Assembly: GCF_004297105.1 (NCBI RefSeq)
Contig: NZ_SCVE01000007.1
Span: forward strand, 231,889 to 295,888
Reading direction: 5' to 3'
Source of the DNA: Herbiconiux sp.
GTDB taxonomy: Bacteria; Actinomycetota; Actinomycetes; Actinomycetales; Microbacteriaceae
DNA length: 64,000 bases
Position 1 is the stretch's first letter. The number at the start of each line of letters is the position of its first letter. Shown piece after piece: positions 45,330-54,345 of the stretch. A model generated the notes under the pieces. The model searched no databases. It saw only the letters and a program-made list of their open reading frames with translations, and was not told the origin of the DNA. Both the position numbers and the translations under genes were made by a program.

Positions 45330-46028
45330 ATGGCCACCCCGCACATCGGCGCCGAACCCGGAGACTTCGCCGAAGACGTCTTGATGCCCGGCGACCCCCG
45401 GCGCGCCAAGCTCATCGCCGAGACGTTCTTCGATTCGCCGACCCTCGTCACCGAGGTGCGCGGCATCCTCGGCTACACGGGTACCTTCGAGGGGCGCCCG
45501 GTCTCGGTGCTCGCCTCGGGCATGGGCATGCCCTCGATGGCCATCTACGCCACCGAGCTCGCCCGCCACTACGGCGTGAAGCGGATCGTGCGCGTGGGCA
45601 CCATCGGCGGCATCGCGCCTCATCTCGAACTCGGTGACGTGATCGCCGCCTCGGCCGCACACACCAACTCGGCCATGACCCGCGAGTGGGTGCCCGGGGT
45701 CTCCCTCAGCCACGCGCCCTCGTTCGGCCTCCTCCGCAGAGCCGTCGAGTACGGCGAGCAGACGGGCAAACGCATGCACGTGGGCCCGCTCTTCACCACC
45801 GATTCGTTCTACAACCCGGATGAGCAGCTCGTTCCGCGCCTGCTCGACTACGGCACCATCGGCATCGACATGGAGGCCGCGGGCCTCTACGCCGTGGCGC
45901 TGAAGGAGACGTTCGAGGCGCTCATGGTGGGCACGGTGAGCGATCTCCCGGGCGCCGAGATGACCGCCGCCGAGCGCGAGGCCACCTTCGAGAACATGGT
46001 GTCGTTCGGTCTGGCGGCGTTCCGATGA
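45330..46028 (+). CDS. deoD: purine nucleoside phosphorylase (DeoD type)
   Basis: A 232-residue hexameric-type phosphorylase that splits purine (deoxy)nucleosides with phosphate into base and (deoxy)ribose-1-phosphate. The start HIGAEPGDFAEDVLMPGDPR, ASGMGMPSMAIYATEL, RVGTIGG and DMEAAGLY are family signatures, and the catalytic Asp region reads VSDLPG. ATG at 45330 has AAAGGA upstream. Located between the importer and a deaminase-like amidohydrolase, it points to nucleoside catabolism. Confidence 0.93.
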   Translation: MATPHIGAEPGDFAEDVLMPGDPRRAKLIAETFFDSPTLVTEVRGILGYTGTFEGRPVSVLASGMGMPSMAIYATELARHYGVKRIVRVGTIGGIAPHLELGDVIAASAAHTNSAMTREWVPGVSLSHAPSFGLLRRAVEYGEQTGKRMHVGPLFTTDSFYNPDEQLVPRLLDYGTIGIDMEAAGLYAVALKETFEALMVGTVSDLPGAEMTAAEREATFENMVSFGLAAFR

Positions 46029-47425
46029 GCGCGCCCGACGCCGGTCTCGGCGCTCCCACCGGCTCACCCGCCGACCTCGTCATCATGGGCGCGACCGTGC
46101 TCGTTCACGACGCATCCGGGGCCGTCTCCTTCGCCGACGACCAGATCATCGTCATCCGCGACGGCGCCTTCGCGTCGGTGACGGATGCCCGCGACTCCTC
46201 GGGTGCACTCGTCACGCCGCCTTCGGCGCGGGAGACGATCGACGCCGCCGGGATGGTGGCGATGCCGGGCTTCATCAACTGCCACACGCACACGCCGATG
46301 GTGATGTTCCGCGGCGCCGCCGAGGACATCGAACCGGAGCGCTGGTTCAACGAGTTCATCTGGCCGATGGAGGTCAACCTCACCGACGACGACGTCGAGC
46401 TGGCCACCCGGCTCGCCGCCGCGGAGATGATCCGGAGCGGGGTCACGACGTTCGCCGACCACTACTTCACCATGGACCGGATCGCGAAGGTCACCGACGA
46501 GACCGGCCTCCGAGCGGTGCTCGGCTCGACCTACTTCTCGTCCGACGGCGAAGCGGGACTGGAGCGCTCGCTCGAGTTCGCGACGCGCTGGAACGGCGCC
46601 GCGGGCGGGCGGATCACCACGGCGCTGGCGCCGCACGCGCCGTACACCGTGAGCGACCACGACCTGTCCCGCACGGCCGCGGCCGCCCAGGAGCACGATC
46701 TGCTCGTGCACATCCACGCCTCGGAGGGCCGGTCGCAGACCATCCACAGCCGGGAGCGGCACGGGGCGACACCGATCGGTGTGCTCCAGCGCACGGGGCT
46801 GCTGGACGGCCGGCTGCTGATCGCGCACGGCATCGGCATCGTGCCCGAGGACATCCCGCTGCTCGCCCCCATGGCGGCCGAGGGCCGCGTGGGGGTCGGC
46901 AGCGGCCCCAAGGGATACCTCAAGAACGGCTTGGAGACCACACCGGTCAGGCTGCTGCGGTCGGGTGGGATCCCCGTGGGTCTCGCGACCGATGGCGCCG
47001 CCTCCAACAACACCCTCGACGTGTGGGAGTCGATGACCTTCATGGCGCTCGTGCAGAAGGCCGTGGAGAACGACAACAGCTGGCTCACCTCGGGCGAACT
47101 GCTCGAGCACGCCACCACGCAGAGCGCCGCGGCCGTGCAACTCGGGTCGTCGGTCGGCCGGATCGCGGCGGGCTACCGGGCCGACCTCGTGCTCGTCGAC
47201 CTCTCCGAGCCGCGTGTGCAGCCCGTGCTCGACCTCGCGAACACGCTCGTCTACAGTGCGCGGTCGAACGACATCGACACCACGATCGTCGACGGGCGGG
47301 TGCTCATGCGCGGCAAGCGCGTGCTGACGGTCGACGTGCCGCAGGTGGTCGCCGAACTGCAGCCACGGCTGGCGCGGCTCACCGACCGCTCGCACGGCCG
47401 CAGCATCCAGAACTACGACGCCTAG
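46025..47425 (+). CDS. amidohydrolase (MTA/SAH or guanine-type deaminase family), copy 1
   Basis: A 466-residue metal-dependent deaminase/hydrolase of the MtaD/SsnA/TrzA branch. Metal ligands: His87 and His89 (CHTHTP), His in HIHASEG, His in AHGIGI and Asp in ATDGAASN. The substrate loop GAAEDIEPERWFNEFIWPME is shared with the second copy at 48210. ATG overlaps the deoD stop by 4 bp. Its TAG and that of the convergent creatininase-family gene share one CTAG. Likely deaminates a purine-like heterocycle. Confidence 0.9.
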   Translation: MSAPDAGLGAPTGSPADLVIMGATVLVHDASGAVSFADDQIIVIRDGAFASVTDARDSSGALVTPPSARETIDAAGMVAMPGFINCHTHTPMVMFRGAAEDIEPERWFNEFIWPMEVNLTDDDVELATRLAAAEMIRSGVTTFADHYFTMDRIAKVTDETGLRAVLGSTYFSSDGEAGLERSLEFATRWNGAAGGRITTALAPHAPYTVSDHDLSRTAAAAQEHDLLVHIHASEGRSQTIHSRERHGATPIGVLQRTGLLDGRLLIAHGIGIVPEDIPLLAPMAAEGRVGVGSGPKGYLKNGLETTPVRLLRSGGIPVGLATDGAASNNTLDVWESMTFMALVQKAVENDNSWLTSGELLEHATTQSAAAVQLGSSVGRIAAGYRADLVLVDLSEPRVQPVLDLANTLVYSARSNDIDTTIVDGRVLMRGKRVLTVDVPQVVAELQPRLARLTDRSHGRSIQNYDA

Positions 47426-48213
47426 GGCGCGGGCGGCCTGGCGGCCGGCGGCGCACCCAGGGTGGCCGTGAAGCCCTCGAGCACCTCGAGCGACGCCGTG
47501 ACGGTGTCGGCCAGGATCGTCGCGCCTTTCGCCGCGGTGGCGGTGGCGGGATCGCCGAAGACACCGGACTCCGAGAACGGATGCAGCTGCATCGGCCGGG
47601 TTCCGAAGTCGCTCGGGAAGACGGGGTAGGCGCTCACGTAGCGGTCGGTGTGCACGAGGTGCGGATCGAGCGCGAGCATGATCGAGGTCTCCACCTCCTC
47701 GGCGTGGTTGAGTCCGGGAGCCGCTGGTTCGCTCTCCCGCACCCGCTCGATGGCGGCATCCATTCCGGGGTGGTCGAGCACGATCGTGGGCAGGAGGCGC
47801 TCGTCGTTCAGGATGCGCGCGGCGGTGGCGAGCGGTTGCCGGTTGCCCCAGTCGCCGTTCACGATCACAAGGCCCCGAGCGCCCGAGTGCACGAGCGCCC
47901 GCCCGATGTCGACGGCGATGGCCGTGACGGTGGCGGTCGAGAGGCCCACGGTTCCGGGGTAGCCGGCGTTGTTCCAGGTGTCGCCGTAGTGCACGGGCGG
48001 CAGCAGCACGGCGTCGAGCCGTTCGGCCAGGCGACGGGCGACCTCGGCGGCGGTGGCCGTGTCGGTGCCGAGCGGCAGGTGCGGTCCGTGCTGCTCGAGG
48101 GCACCGAACGGCAGGAACGCCAGCCCGGATGCCGCATCCGCACCTGTGCGTGCCGCTGCGGCCTCGAGGTGAGCGGCGACGTCGGTCCAAGAAGAATTCA
48201 CGGCCTCGATCAC
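47422..48213 (-). CDS. creatininase-family hydrolase
   Basis: A 263-residue member of the creatininase family (creatinine amidohydrolase, MftE, FAPy deformylase). The metal site is in FGALEQHGPHLPLGTD (Glu40, His42, Asp51); NGDWGNRQ, NHAEEVETSIMLAL and the C-terminal GVFGDPATATAAKG are also family features. GTG at 48213 overlaps the stop of the upstream amidohydrolase (GTGA). In this setting it could open a cyclic amide or deformylate a formamidopyrimidine; creatinine itself is not implied. Confidence 0.9.
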   Translation of the reverse strand: MIEAVNSSWTDVAAHLEAAAARTGADAASGLAFLPFGALEQHGPHLPLGTDTATAAEVARRLAERLDAVLLPPVHYGDTWNNAGYPGTVGLSTATVTAIAVDIGRALVHSGARGLVIVNGDWGNRQPLATAARILNDERLLPTIVLDHPGMDAAIERVRESEPAAPGLNHAEEVETSIMLALDPHLVHTDRYVSAYPVFPSDFGTRPMQLHPFSESGVFGDPATATAAKGATILADTVTASLEVLEGFTATLGAPPAARPPAP

Positions 48214-49673
48214 GGCGCGTACTCCTGGATCGAGCCGCGCGAGCGGTCGGTGAGTTCGGGGATGCGCCGGGTCAGTTCCTCGGCGGCCGACGCGGTGTCG
48301 ATGGTGGTCAGCCGGCCGTTCTCCACCAGCACCCGGCCGTCGACCAGCACCGTGGTGACGTCGCCCGACTTGACGCTGAGCACGAGGGCGGCGGCCAGGT
48401 CGTGCATCGGCTGCAGGTGCGGCTTCTGCAGGTCGATCAGCACGATGTCGGCGCGGTATCCGGGTTGCAGCGTGCCGAGCGAGTCCTGAAGGCCGAAGGC
48501 CGCCGCGCTCTGCCGGGTGGCGAGGTCGAGGGCGTGGGCCGAGGTCAGCCAGGTGGCATCCCGCAGCAACTCCTTCTGGGTGAGCGAGAGCATCCGCATG
48601 CTCTCGAGCACGTCGAGCGTGTTGTGCGAGGCGGGGCCGTCGGTGCCCACGCCGACGGTGATCCCGGCATCGTGCAGCATCCGAACGGGCGTCGTGGAGT
48701 GCGCGTGCTTGAGGTACACCTTGGGGCAGGAGGCGACCGCCACGCGGTCGGCGTAGGGCACGAGCCACTCGAGGTCGCTCTCCACGATCCCGGTGCCGTG
48801 CGCGATGATCGCGCCGGTCTCGAGGATGCCGGTGTCGTGCAGCACCTGAACGGGCGTGCGTCCGTGCCGGGCCAGGCTCGACTCGGTCTGCGACAGGCTC
48901 TCGGCGGCGTGGATGTGGGTGCGCACGCCGACCCGTCGAGCGTGCTCGGCCGTCTTCTCGAGGTCGGCGTCGTTCACCGTGTAGGTCGCGTGCGGTCCCA
49001 TCGCCGTGGTGATGCGGCCGTTCGCCGCGCCGTTCCAGCGCTCAGCGAACTCCGCAGACTTCGCGATGCCCGCGGCTCCCTCGCTGGAGAAGAACGTGGA
49101 GGCGAGCAGCCCACGGGCGCCGCTGGCCTCCACCACCTCGGCGATGCGGTCGGTCGAGAAGTAGTGGTCGGCGAAGTTCGTGACCCCGGCCAGCAGCATC
49201 TCGCCCACGGCCAGCTGGGCACCCAGGGTCACGTCGCGCTCGGTGAGGTTCACCTCCATCGGCCAGATGTGCTGGTTGAACCACTCGTTCTGCGGCACGT
49301 CCTCGGCCGACCCGCGGAACATCGTCATCGGCGAGTGCGTGTGGGAGTTCATCAAGCCCGGGATGGCCACCTGCCCGCGGCCGTCGATCAGCTGCGCCCG
49401 CGTACGAACGGCATCGGGCACCTCTGCGCTCGGCCGGATCCAGGCGATCGCACCGTCGCGGATGCCGATGGCGTGGTCGGCGAGGAACTCCGCGGTTCCG
49501 CGCGCGGCCGTGTCGTCGCGCGGCAGTTGGGGGTAGCCGGGCGCGGGCCGTGTGGTGCGGGTGAGTACGGTGACGCCCGTGATCACGGTGTCGACCGGAT
49601 CCGTGCCGTCGACGGGGTCAGCGCCGCCGACGTGCTCCGCTCCCGCGTTCTCCGCCCGCTCTTCGCCGGTCAC
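48210..49673 (-). CDS. amidohydrolase (MTA/SAH or guanine-type deaminase family), copy 2
   Basis: A 487-residue paralogue of the 46025 enzyme. Metal ligands: His111/His113 (NSHTHSP), HIHAAES, IAHGTGI, GTDGPASHN. It shares FRGSAED...EWFNQHIWPMEVNLT and FADHYFSTDRIAEV with copy 1. An Asp/Pro-rich N-terminal stretch (GADPVDGTDPVD) precedes the barrel. GTG at 49673 overlaps the upstream gene stop (GTGA). The two copies sit in convergent operons under different LacI repressors, suggesting related but distinct substrates. Confidence 0.88.
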   Translation of the reverse strand: MTGEERAENAGAEHVGGADPVDGTDPVDTVITGVTVLTRTTRPAPGYPQLPRDDTAARGTAEFLADHAIGIRDGAIAWIRPSAEVPDAVRTRAQLIDGRGQVAIPGLMNSHTHSPMTMFRGSAEDVPQNEWFNQHIWPMEVNLTERDVTLGAQLAVGEMLLAGVTNFADHYFSTDRIAEVVEASGARGLLASTFFSSEGAAGIAKSAEFAERWNGAANGRITTAMGPHATYTVNDADLEKTAEHARRVGVRTHIHAAESLSQTESSLARHGRTPVQVLHDTGILETGAIIAHGTGIVESDLEWLVPYADRVAVASCPKVYLKHAHSTTPVRMLHDAGITVGVGTDGPASHNTLDVLESMRMLSLTQKELLRDATWLTSAHALDLATRQSAAAFGLQDSLGTLQPGYRADIVLIDLQKPHLQPMHDLAAALVLSVKSGDVTTVLVDGRVLVENGRLTTIDTASAAEELTRRIPELTDRSRGSIQEYAP

Positions 49674-50425
49674 GCGACCGCCTCCCCGGACAGCCAGCGC
49701 ACCGTGCGGTCGAACAGCGGAGCGTAGCCGTCCCACTCCAGGAACCCCCGAGGCGCCCAGTGCGGTGCGAGGTCGGAGGTGAATGCGCCGGTGCGGCCCT
49801 CTCCGTAGCCGCCCACGACGAGCAGCGGATGCCCGGCACAGCTCGCGAGCAGCGTGCCGCCCTCACGCACGGTCACCTCGTTGAGGCCGAGGAGCACGGG
49901 CCAGGCCGAGCCGAGTCCCTCGGTGATCGGATGCGGGGCATCCGTCGTGGGGGCCGCTCCCGTCGTCAGCTCCACCCGGTCGTCGCGGTCGAGCACGGTG
50001 ACGGGCAGCGCATCGGCGAGTACGGTGCGACCCCAGCGCGCCTTCGCATCGATGCCCGAGAAGGTCATGTAGCCGCCGATCATGAGCAGTCCGCCGCCGC
50101 TCTCGGCGAAGGAGCGCAGCGCCTCGACGCGGTCGGGCTGTGCCTCGGAGCGGTTGAACGTGGCGGGCGGCAGCTGGAAGGTGCTGGCACCGACGTCGGA
50201 GATCACGATCACATCGGCCAGCTCGTGGAGTTCGTCTGCCGTTGCCGGGAGCCGCGTGCTGATCTCGTGGCACGGGATGTGCGTCACCTCGTGACCGGCT
50301 GCCCGAAGAGCGGCCACGAACTCGACGCCGCCCACCTCGTACTCGGAGGTCGTGAAGGAGTCGAAACCCTTCTGGTGGATGGAATGGACGAACCAGGATT
50401 CGCCGAGGAGGAGGACGCGGGACAC
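49670..50425 (-). CDS. putative glutamine-amidotransferase-like protein (GATase1-like, PF07090 type)
   Basis: A 251-residue protein with an amidotransferase-like/ThuA-like alpha-beta fold: VLLLGESWFVHSIHQKGFDS, DVIVISDVGASTFQLP, GGGLLMIGGYMTFSG and GRTGAFTSDLAPHWAPRGF. This group of uncharacterised proteins lacks an obvious Cys-His-Glu triad. GTG at 50425 follows GAAAGG at eight bases; longer frames lack support. It heads the operon amidohydrolase-creatininase, so it probably belongs to the same catabolic route, role unknown. Confidence 0.75.
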   Translation of the reverse strand: MSRVLLLGESWFVHSIHQKGFDSFTTSEYEVGGVEFVAALRAAGHEVTHIPCHEISTRLPATADELHELADVIVISDVGASTFQLPPATFNRSEAQPDRVEALRSFAESGGGLLMIGGYMTFSGIDAKARWGRTVLADALPVTVLDRDDRVELTTGAAPTTDAPHPITEGLGSAWPVLLGLNEVTVREGGTLLASCAGHPLLVVGGYGEGRTGAFTSDLAPHWAPRGFLEWDGYAPLFDRTVRWLSGEAVA

Positions 50426-50499
50426 GGGGCGGGCCTTTCGGTCGGGGGAGCGGAGGGGAACGGAGCGACCGCGGTCGGACGACGACGTCGCGAGCGGGC

Positions 50500-51525
50500 C
50501 TAGGGCCGGGTCGAGCTGCCGGGCACCAACTGGGGCGCCAGGCTCACCCTGCGGGCGACGCGGTCGGAGCCGCGGCCGATGGCGTCGATGAGCAGGCGCA
50601 CGGCCTCGCGGCCCATCTCGGGCCACGGGTGCCGCAGTGTGGTGGTCGAGTGGTCTTCACGACCCGGGGCGAGATCGAGCAGGCTCGCGACCTGCACGGT
50701 GCCCGGAACCGCGACCCCGCGCATCCGGAGCACAGCGAGCACTCCCGAGGCCACGTCGTCGTTGGCACAGACGAGGGCGTCGGGCCCCGACCAGCCGTCG
50801 TCGCCCGAGGCGTATTCGGACACGAGCCGCTCGGCCGCGCGGATGCCGCCGTCGAGCACGGCGCCCGTGAACTCCGCGGCCGACACGGAGACCCCGCGGA
50901 GCGCCCCGGTCGCCTGCAGGGCACGGATGCGTCGCACGTCTGCCGTGGCGTCGGCGTCGAGTCCCACGACCAGGATGCGGCCGGCACCCCGGTCGGCCAG
51001 GTGCGCCACCAGCATGCTGGTGGCGCGGTCTTCGTCGAGCCCCACGGAGTCGGAGCGATCGGTCTCGACGAACCGCCCCACCTGCACCACCGGGATGGCC
51101 CCGGCCGCCTCGATCGACTCGCGACTCACCTCGAGGGAGGGCGGGCAGATGATGATGCCGTCGACCCGCCGGCCGATCAGCGACTCGATGTTCTCGCGGT
51201 CGTGCACGGCATCGGGCTCGGAGTAGCGGAGCACGAGCGACATGTCGTGGTGCTCGAGCCCGTCGCTCACCGACTCGATCAGTGCGGAGAGGAAGGTGGT
51301 GGTGTAACGGGGGAGCACCAGCCCGACGGTCTCGGTGCGCTGGAGGCGGAGCGAACTCGCGACGGTGTTGCGCCGGTAGCCGAGCGACTTGCTCGCCTCG
51401 CGCACCTTGCGCTGCAGATCGTCCGACACCGGGCGCGCCCCGGTGAGAGCCCGGGATGCGGTGGCGACGCTCACTCCGGCACGCTCGGCCACATCGGCGA
51501 GCGTGGGCTGATCCGCGGTGTCCAT
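50500..51525 (-). CDS. LacI-family transcriptional regulator (nucleoside-cluster regulator 2)
   Basis: A 341-residue repressor with helix-turn-helix PTLADVAERAGVSVATASRA at about 7-26, hinge ASSLRLQRTETVGLVLPRY and a sugar/nucleoside-type ligand domain. ATG at 51525 is chosen because TATGGT lies six bases upstream; an ATG six codons earlier lies in the -10 itself. It is divergent from the BMP-type importer, with two operator-like sites between, and upstream of the GATase-like gene on the same strand, so it may control both directions. Confidence 0.93.
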   Translation of the reverse strand: MDTADQPTLADVAERAGVSVATASRALTGARPVSDDLQRKVREASKSLGYRRNTVASSLRLQRTETVGLVLPRYTTTFLSALIESVSDGLEHHDMSLVLRYSEPDAVHDRENIESLIGRRVDGIIICPPSLEVSRESIEAAGAIPVVQVGRFVETDRSDSVGLDEDRATSMLVAHLADRGAGRILVVGLDADATADVRRIRALQATGALRGVSVSAAEFTGAVLDGGIRAAERLVSEYASGDDGWSGPDALVCANDDVASGVLAVLRMRGVAVPGTVQVASLLDLAPGREDHSTTTLRHPWPEMGREAVRLLIDAIGRGSDRVARRVSLAPQLVPGSSTRP

Positions 51526-51531
51526 GTCGCC

Positions 51532-51537
51532 ACCATA
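51532..51537 (-). promoter_or_regulatory. putative -10 box (TATGGT) of LacI regulator 2
   Basis: TATGGT on the minus strand is six bases upstream of the ATG at 51525. Confidence 0.5.
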
Positions 51538-51569
51538 AAGCACGTGAGCATCTGACGTCGGTCAATTCG

Positions 51570-51583
51570 TGTAATCGTTTGCC
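51570..51583. promoter_or_regulatory. LacI-type operator-like site, regulator-proximal
   Basis: TGTAATCGTTTGCC is a CG-centred degenerate dyad resembling the site at 51689. It lies 33 bp upstream of the regulator -10. Confidence 0.5.
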
Positions 51584-51688
51584 CGGTTTTGCACACCTTA
51601 AACACGCTCGAAACATGCCAGAAATGGGCAAGCAACCGCTGGAGAGAACACTGAGGCACATCATTCCGCGCACTATGCTCGCTTTTGC

Positions 51689-51705
51689 TTGCAATCGATT
51701 ACCAA
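51689..51705. promoter_or_regulatory. LacI-type operator-like site, importer-proximal
   Basis: TTGCAATCGATTACCAA is a CG-centred dyad (6 of 8 positions) ending just before the ribosome-binding site (AAGGAG) of the BMP lipoprotein gene, where bound repressor would block transcription. Confidence 0.65.
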
Positions 51706-51713
51706 GGAGTCTC

Positions 51714-52754
51714 ATGTCCCTCACCCGAAAGCTGGTGGCCATCGGCGGCACCGCTCTGGCCGCGTCGCTCGTTCTCACCGGATGCTCCGGTACCACGGCG
51801 AGCACCCAGTCGACCGCCTCGTCCGATGGGCCCACGATCGCGATGCTGTACGGCACCACCGGTGACTTCTCGTTCATGGACAGCGCGTACAAGGGCTTCA
51901 CCGAAGCCCAGTCGGAGTTCGACTTCACGCCGCTCGACCTCTCGAGCCCCAACACCGACGACTACCAGGACCGCCTCGACCTCGCCATCTCGCAGGGCTC
52001 GGGCCTCGCGATCGGGATCGGGTTCCAGTACGCCACGCCGATGGAGCAGACCACCGACCACCCCGACACCCAGTTCGTGGCCGTCGACATCGACAAGGGC
52101 ACCGTCATCCCCGACACCACCACCATCTCCTTCGCCGCCGAGCAGTCGTCGTACCTCGTCGGCGTGGCGGCCGCGCTCACCTCGAAGACCGGGCACGTGG
52201 GCTTCGTCGGCGGCGTCGACCAGCCCTCCATCCAGAACTTCTTCGTGGGCTTCGAGGCCGGTGCGAAGTCGGTGAACCCGTCGATCGTCGTCGACAAGAC
52301 CTACCTCTCGCCGCTCGGCGACTTCACCGGGTTCTCCGACCCCACCAAGGGCAAGGAGGCCGCCGCCTCGATGTACGCCGGCGGAGCCGACGTCATCTAC
52401 GCCGCGGCCGGCGGATCGGGCCAGGGCGTGTACGAGCAGGCGGCCGCCTCCTCGACCACGGCCACGAAGAACTGGGCCATCGGGGTCGACGGTGACGTCT
52501 ACAGCCAGGTCGACGAGTCGATCAAGCCGTACATCCTCACCTCGGCCATCAAGAACGTCGACGTGGCCGTGAAGGACTCGATCAAGTCATTCCTCGACGG
52601 CACGCTCGAGCCCGGGGAGCAGGACTTCGACCTCTCCAACGACGGCGTGGGCTACGCCACCACCGGCGGCTTCCTCGACGCCTACAGCACCCAGCTGGAG
52701 AAGGCGAAGCAGGACATCATCGACGGCACCATCACCGTGCCGACGACCGTCTAG
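51714..52754 (+). CDS. BMP-family (PnrA-like) nucleoside-binding ABC lipoprotein
   Basis: A 346-residue extracellular lipoprotein with lipobox VLTGC (Cys24). The BMP/PnrA domain shows MLYGTTGDFSFMDSAYKGF, FVAVDIDKG, SFAAEQSSYLVGVAAAL, VGFVGGVDQP and GADVIYAAAGGSGQGVY. PnrA-type proteins bind purine nucleosides. ATG has AAGGAG six bases upstream. First gene of a five-gene operon with ATPase, two permeases and an amidohydrolase. Confidence 0.93.
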   Translation: MSLTRKLVAIGGTALAASLVLTGCSGTTASTQSTASSDGPTIAMLYGTTGDFSFMDSAYKGFTEAQSEFDFTPLDLSSPNTDDYQDRLDLAISQGSGLAIGIGFQYATPMEQTTDHPDTQFVAVDIDKGTVIPDTTTISFAAEQSSYLVGVAAALTSKTGHVGFVGGVDQPSIQNFFVGFEAGAKSVNPSIVVDKTYLSPLGDFTGFSDPTKGKEAAASMYAGGADVIYAAAGGSGQGVYEQAAASSTTATKNWAIGVDGDVYSQVDESIKPYILTSAIKNVDVAVKDSIKSFLDGTLEPGEQDFDLSNDGVGYATTGGFLDAYSTQLEKAKQDIIDGTITVPTTV

Positions 52755-52815
52755 CGGAACGACCCCCGCCCCGCCCCGAACGAGCGACGAGCAGAAGAGC
52801 GACAGGAGCATCCCG

Positions 52816-54345
52816 ATGGAGCAGGACGTGCTGGTGCGCCTCACGGGCATCGTCAAGAGGTTCGGCGCCTTCGTCGCCAACGACCGCATCGACCTCACCG
52901 TGAAAGCGGGAACGGTGCACGCGATCGTGGGCGAGAACGGGGCGGGCAAGTCGACCCTGATGAAGATCCTGGCCGGCGAGGAGCGTCCCGACGAGGGCAC
53001 GATCGAGATCGCGGGCTCCTCGCGCTCGTTCTCCTCGCCCCGGGATGCCCAGCAGGCCGGCATCGGCATCGTGCACCAGCACTTCCTGCTCGCCGACGCG
53101 CTCCGCGTGTGGGAGAACGTGGTGCTGGCTGACGAGCCGGGAACCGCGTTGCGACTCGACAGCAGGGCGGCCCGTTCGCGGGTCGCCTCGCTGGCCGAGG
53201 AGAACGACTTCCTGGTGGATGTCGACGCGCTCGTGCGCGATCTGGGCGTCGGCGGGCGGCAGCGCGTCGAGATCCTCAAAGTGCTCTACCGCGATGCGCG
53301 CATCATCATCCTCGACGAGCCGACCGCCGTGCTCGTGCCGAGCGAGGCGCAGTCGCTGTTCGCCGCGATGAGGCGCTTCACCGAGGCCGGTGCGGCGGTG
53401 ATCTTCATCTCGCACAAGCTCGACGAGGTGCTCGACTTCGCCGACGAGATCACCGTCATCCGGGCCGGTGCCGTCGTGGGGCGCACCACGCCCGCCGAGT
53501 CGTCGGCCTCCGACCTCGCCTCGCTCATGGTGAAGGTCGCGATGCCCGCGGTGGCGCCGCGCGAGGTGCCACCCGGAACGGATGTGGTGCTCTCCGCCAC
53601 CGAGGTCACCGTCGGTGAGCCCGGCGAGGTGCCGGCCCTCGATGGCGTCTCGCTCGAGGTGCACAGCGGCGAGATCGTCGGGGTGGCCGGCGTGGAGGGC
53701 AACGGCCAGTCGGAACTCCTGATGGCGCTCCTCGGCCGGGCGAAGCACTCGGGCGCGATCGCGATGGGCGGTCACGACATCAGCGGTCTGCCCACCGAGG
53801 AGCGCCGGGCGCGCGGGATGGCCTACATCCCCGAAGACCGGCACCGCGACGGGATCGTGCTGTCGATGGCGCTGCGGGAGAATGCCGCTCTCGGCTATCA
53901 CACCCGCCCTCCGGTCAGACGGGGGCCCTGGTTCAGCCGGAGCGGCGCCGCGGGCGTGGCCCGGGCGATCATCGCGCAGTTCGATGTGCGAGGCGGCGGC
54001 AGCTCCACCCTCGCCTCCTCGCTCTCCGGAGGCAACCAGCAGAAGTTCATCGTGGGCCGCGAGCTCGGCTCGGATCCGCGCGTGCTGGTGGCCGCGCATC
54101 CCACCCGCGGTGTCGACATCGGCGCCCAGTCGGCCATCTGGAGCGAGCTCACCGCCGCTCGCGACCGAGGGCTCGGAACCCTCCTCATCTCGGCCGACCT
54201 CGACGAGCTGCTCGCCCTCTCCGATCGCCTCCTGGTGTTCTACCGCGGCCGGATCGTGGCAGAACTCGATCCCCGCGACGTCGACGCCCAGGAGCTCGGC
54301 GAGTACATGACGGGTGTCCGCACCCAGATCGGAGGCGCCGCATGA
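52816..54345 (+). CDS. nucleoside ABC transporter ATP-binding protein (double ATPase, NupO type)
   Basis: A 509-residue ATPase with two ABC domains. Domain 1 has Walker A GENGAGKST, a Q-loop in IVHQHFLL, a degenerate signature region DLGVGGRQRVEILK and Walker B ILDEPTAVL. Domain 2 has a degenerate Walker A GVEGNGQSE, an intact LSGGNQQK signature and AAHPTRGVDIG at Walker B, where the usual D/E pair is altered. Such asymmetry is normal in the sugar/nucleoside class. ATG follows GACAGGAG. Stop overlaps the permease start. Confidence 0.93.
   Translation: MEQDVLVRLTGIVKRFGAFVANDRIDLTVKAGTVHAIVGENGAGKSTLMKILAGEERPDEGTIEIAGSSRSFSSPRDAQQAGIGIVHQHFLLADALRVWENVVLADEPGTALRLDSRAARSRVASLAEENDFLVDVDALVRDLGVGGRQRVEILKVLYRDARIIILDEPTAVLVPSEAQSLFAAMRRFTEAGAAVIFISHKLDEVLDFADEITVIRAGAVVGRTTPAESSASDLASLMVKVAMPAVAPREVPPGTDVVLSATEVTVGEPGEVPALDGVSLEVHSGEIVGVAGVEGNGQSELLMALLGRAKHSGAIAMGGHDISGLPTEERRARGMAYIPEDRHRDGIVLSMALRENAALGYHTRPPVRRGPWFSRSGAAGVARAIIAQFDVRGGGSSTLASSLSGGNQQKFIVGRELGSDPRVLVAAHPTRGVDIGAQSAIWSELTAARDRGLGTLLISADLDELLALSDRLLVFYRGRIVAELDPRDVDAQELGEYMTGVRTQIGGAA

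Noticed and set aside
46025..47425. Atrazine/triazine hydrolase (TrzA/AtzB) assignment
   Set aside because: The general amidohydrolase motifs fit, but neighbours are purine-related and no triazine-specific residues can be claimed by eye.
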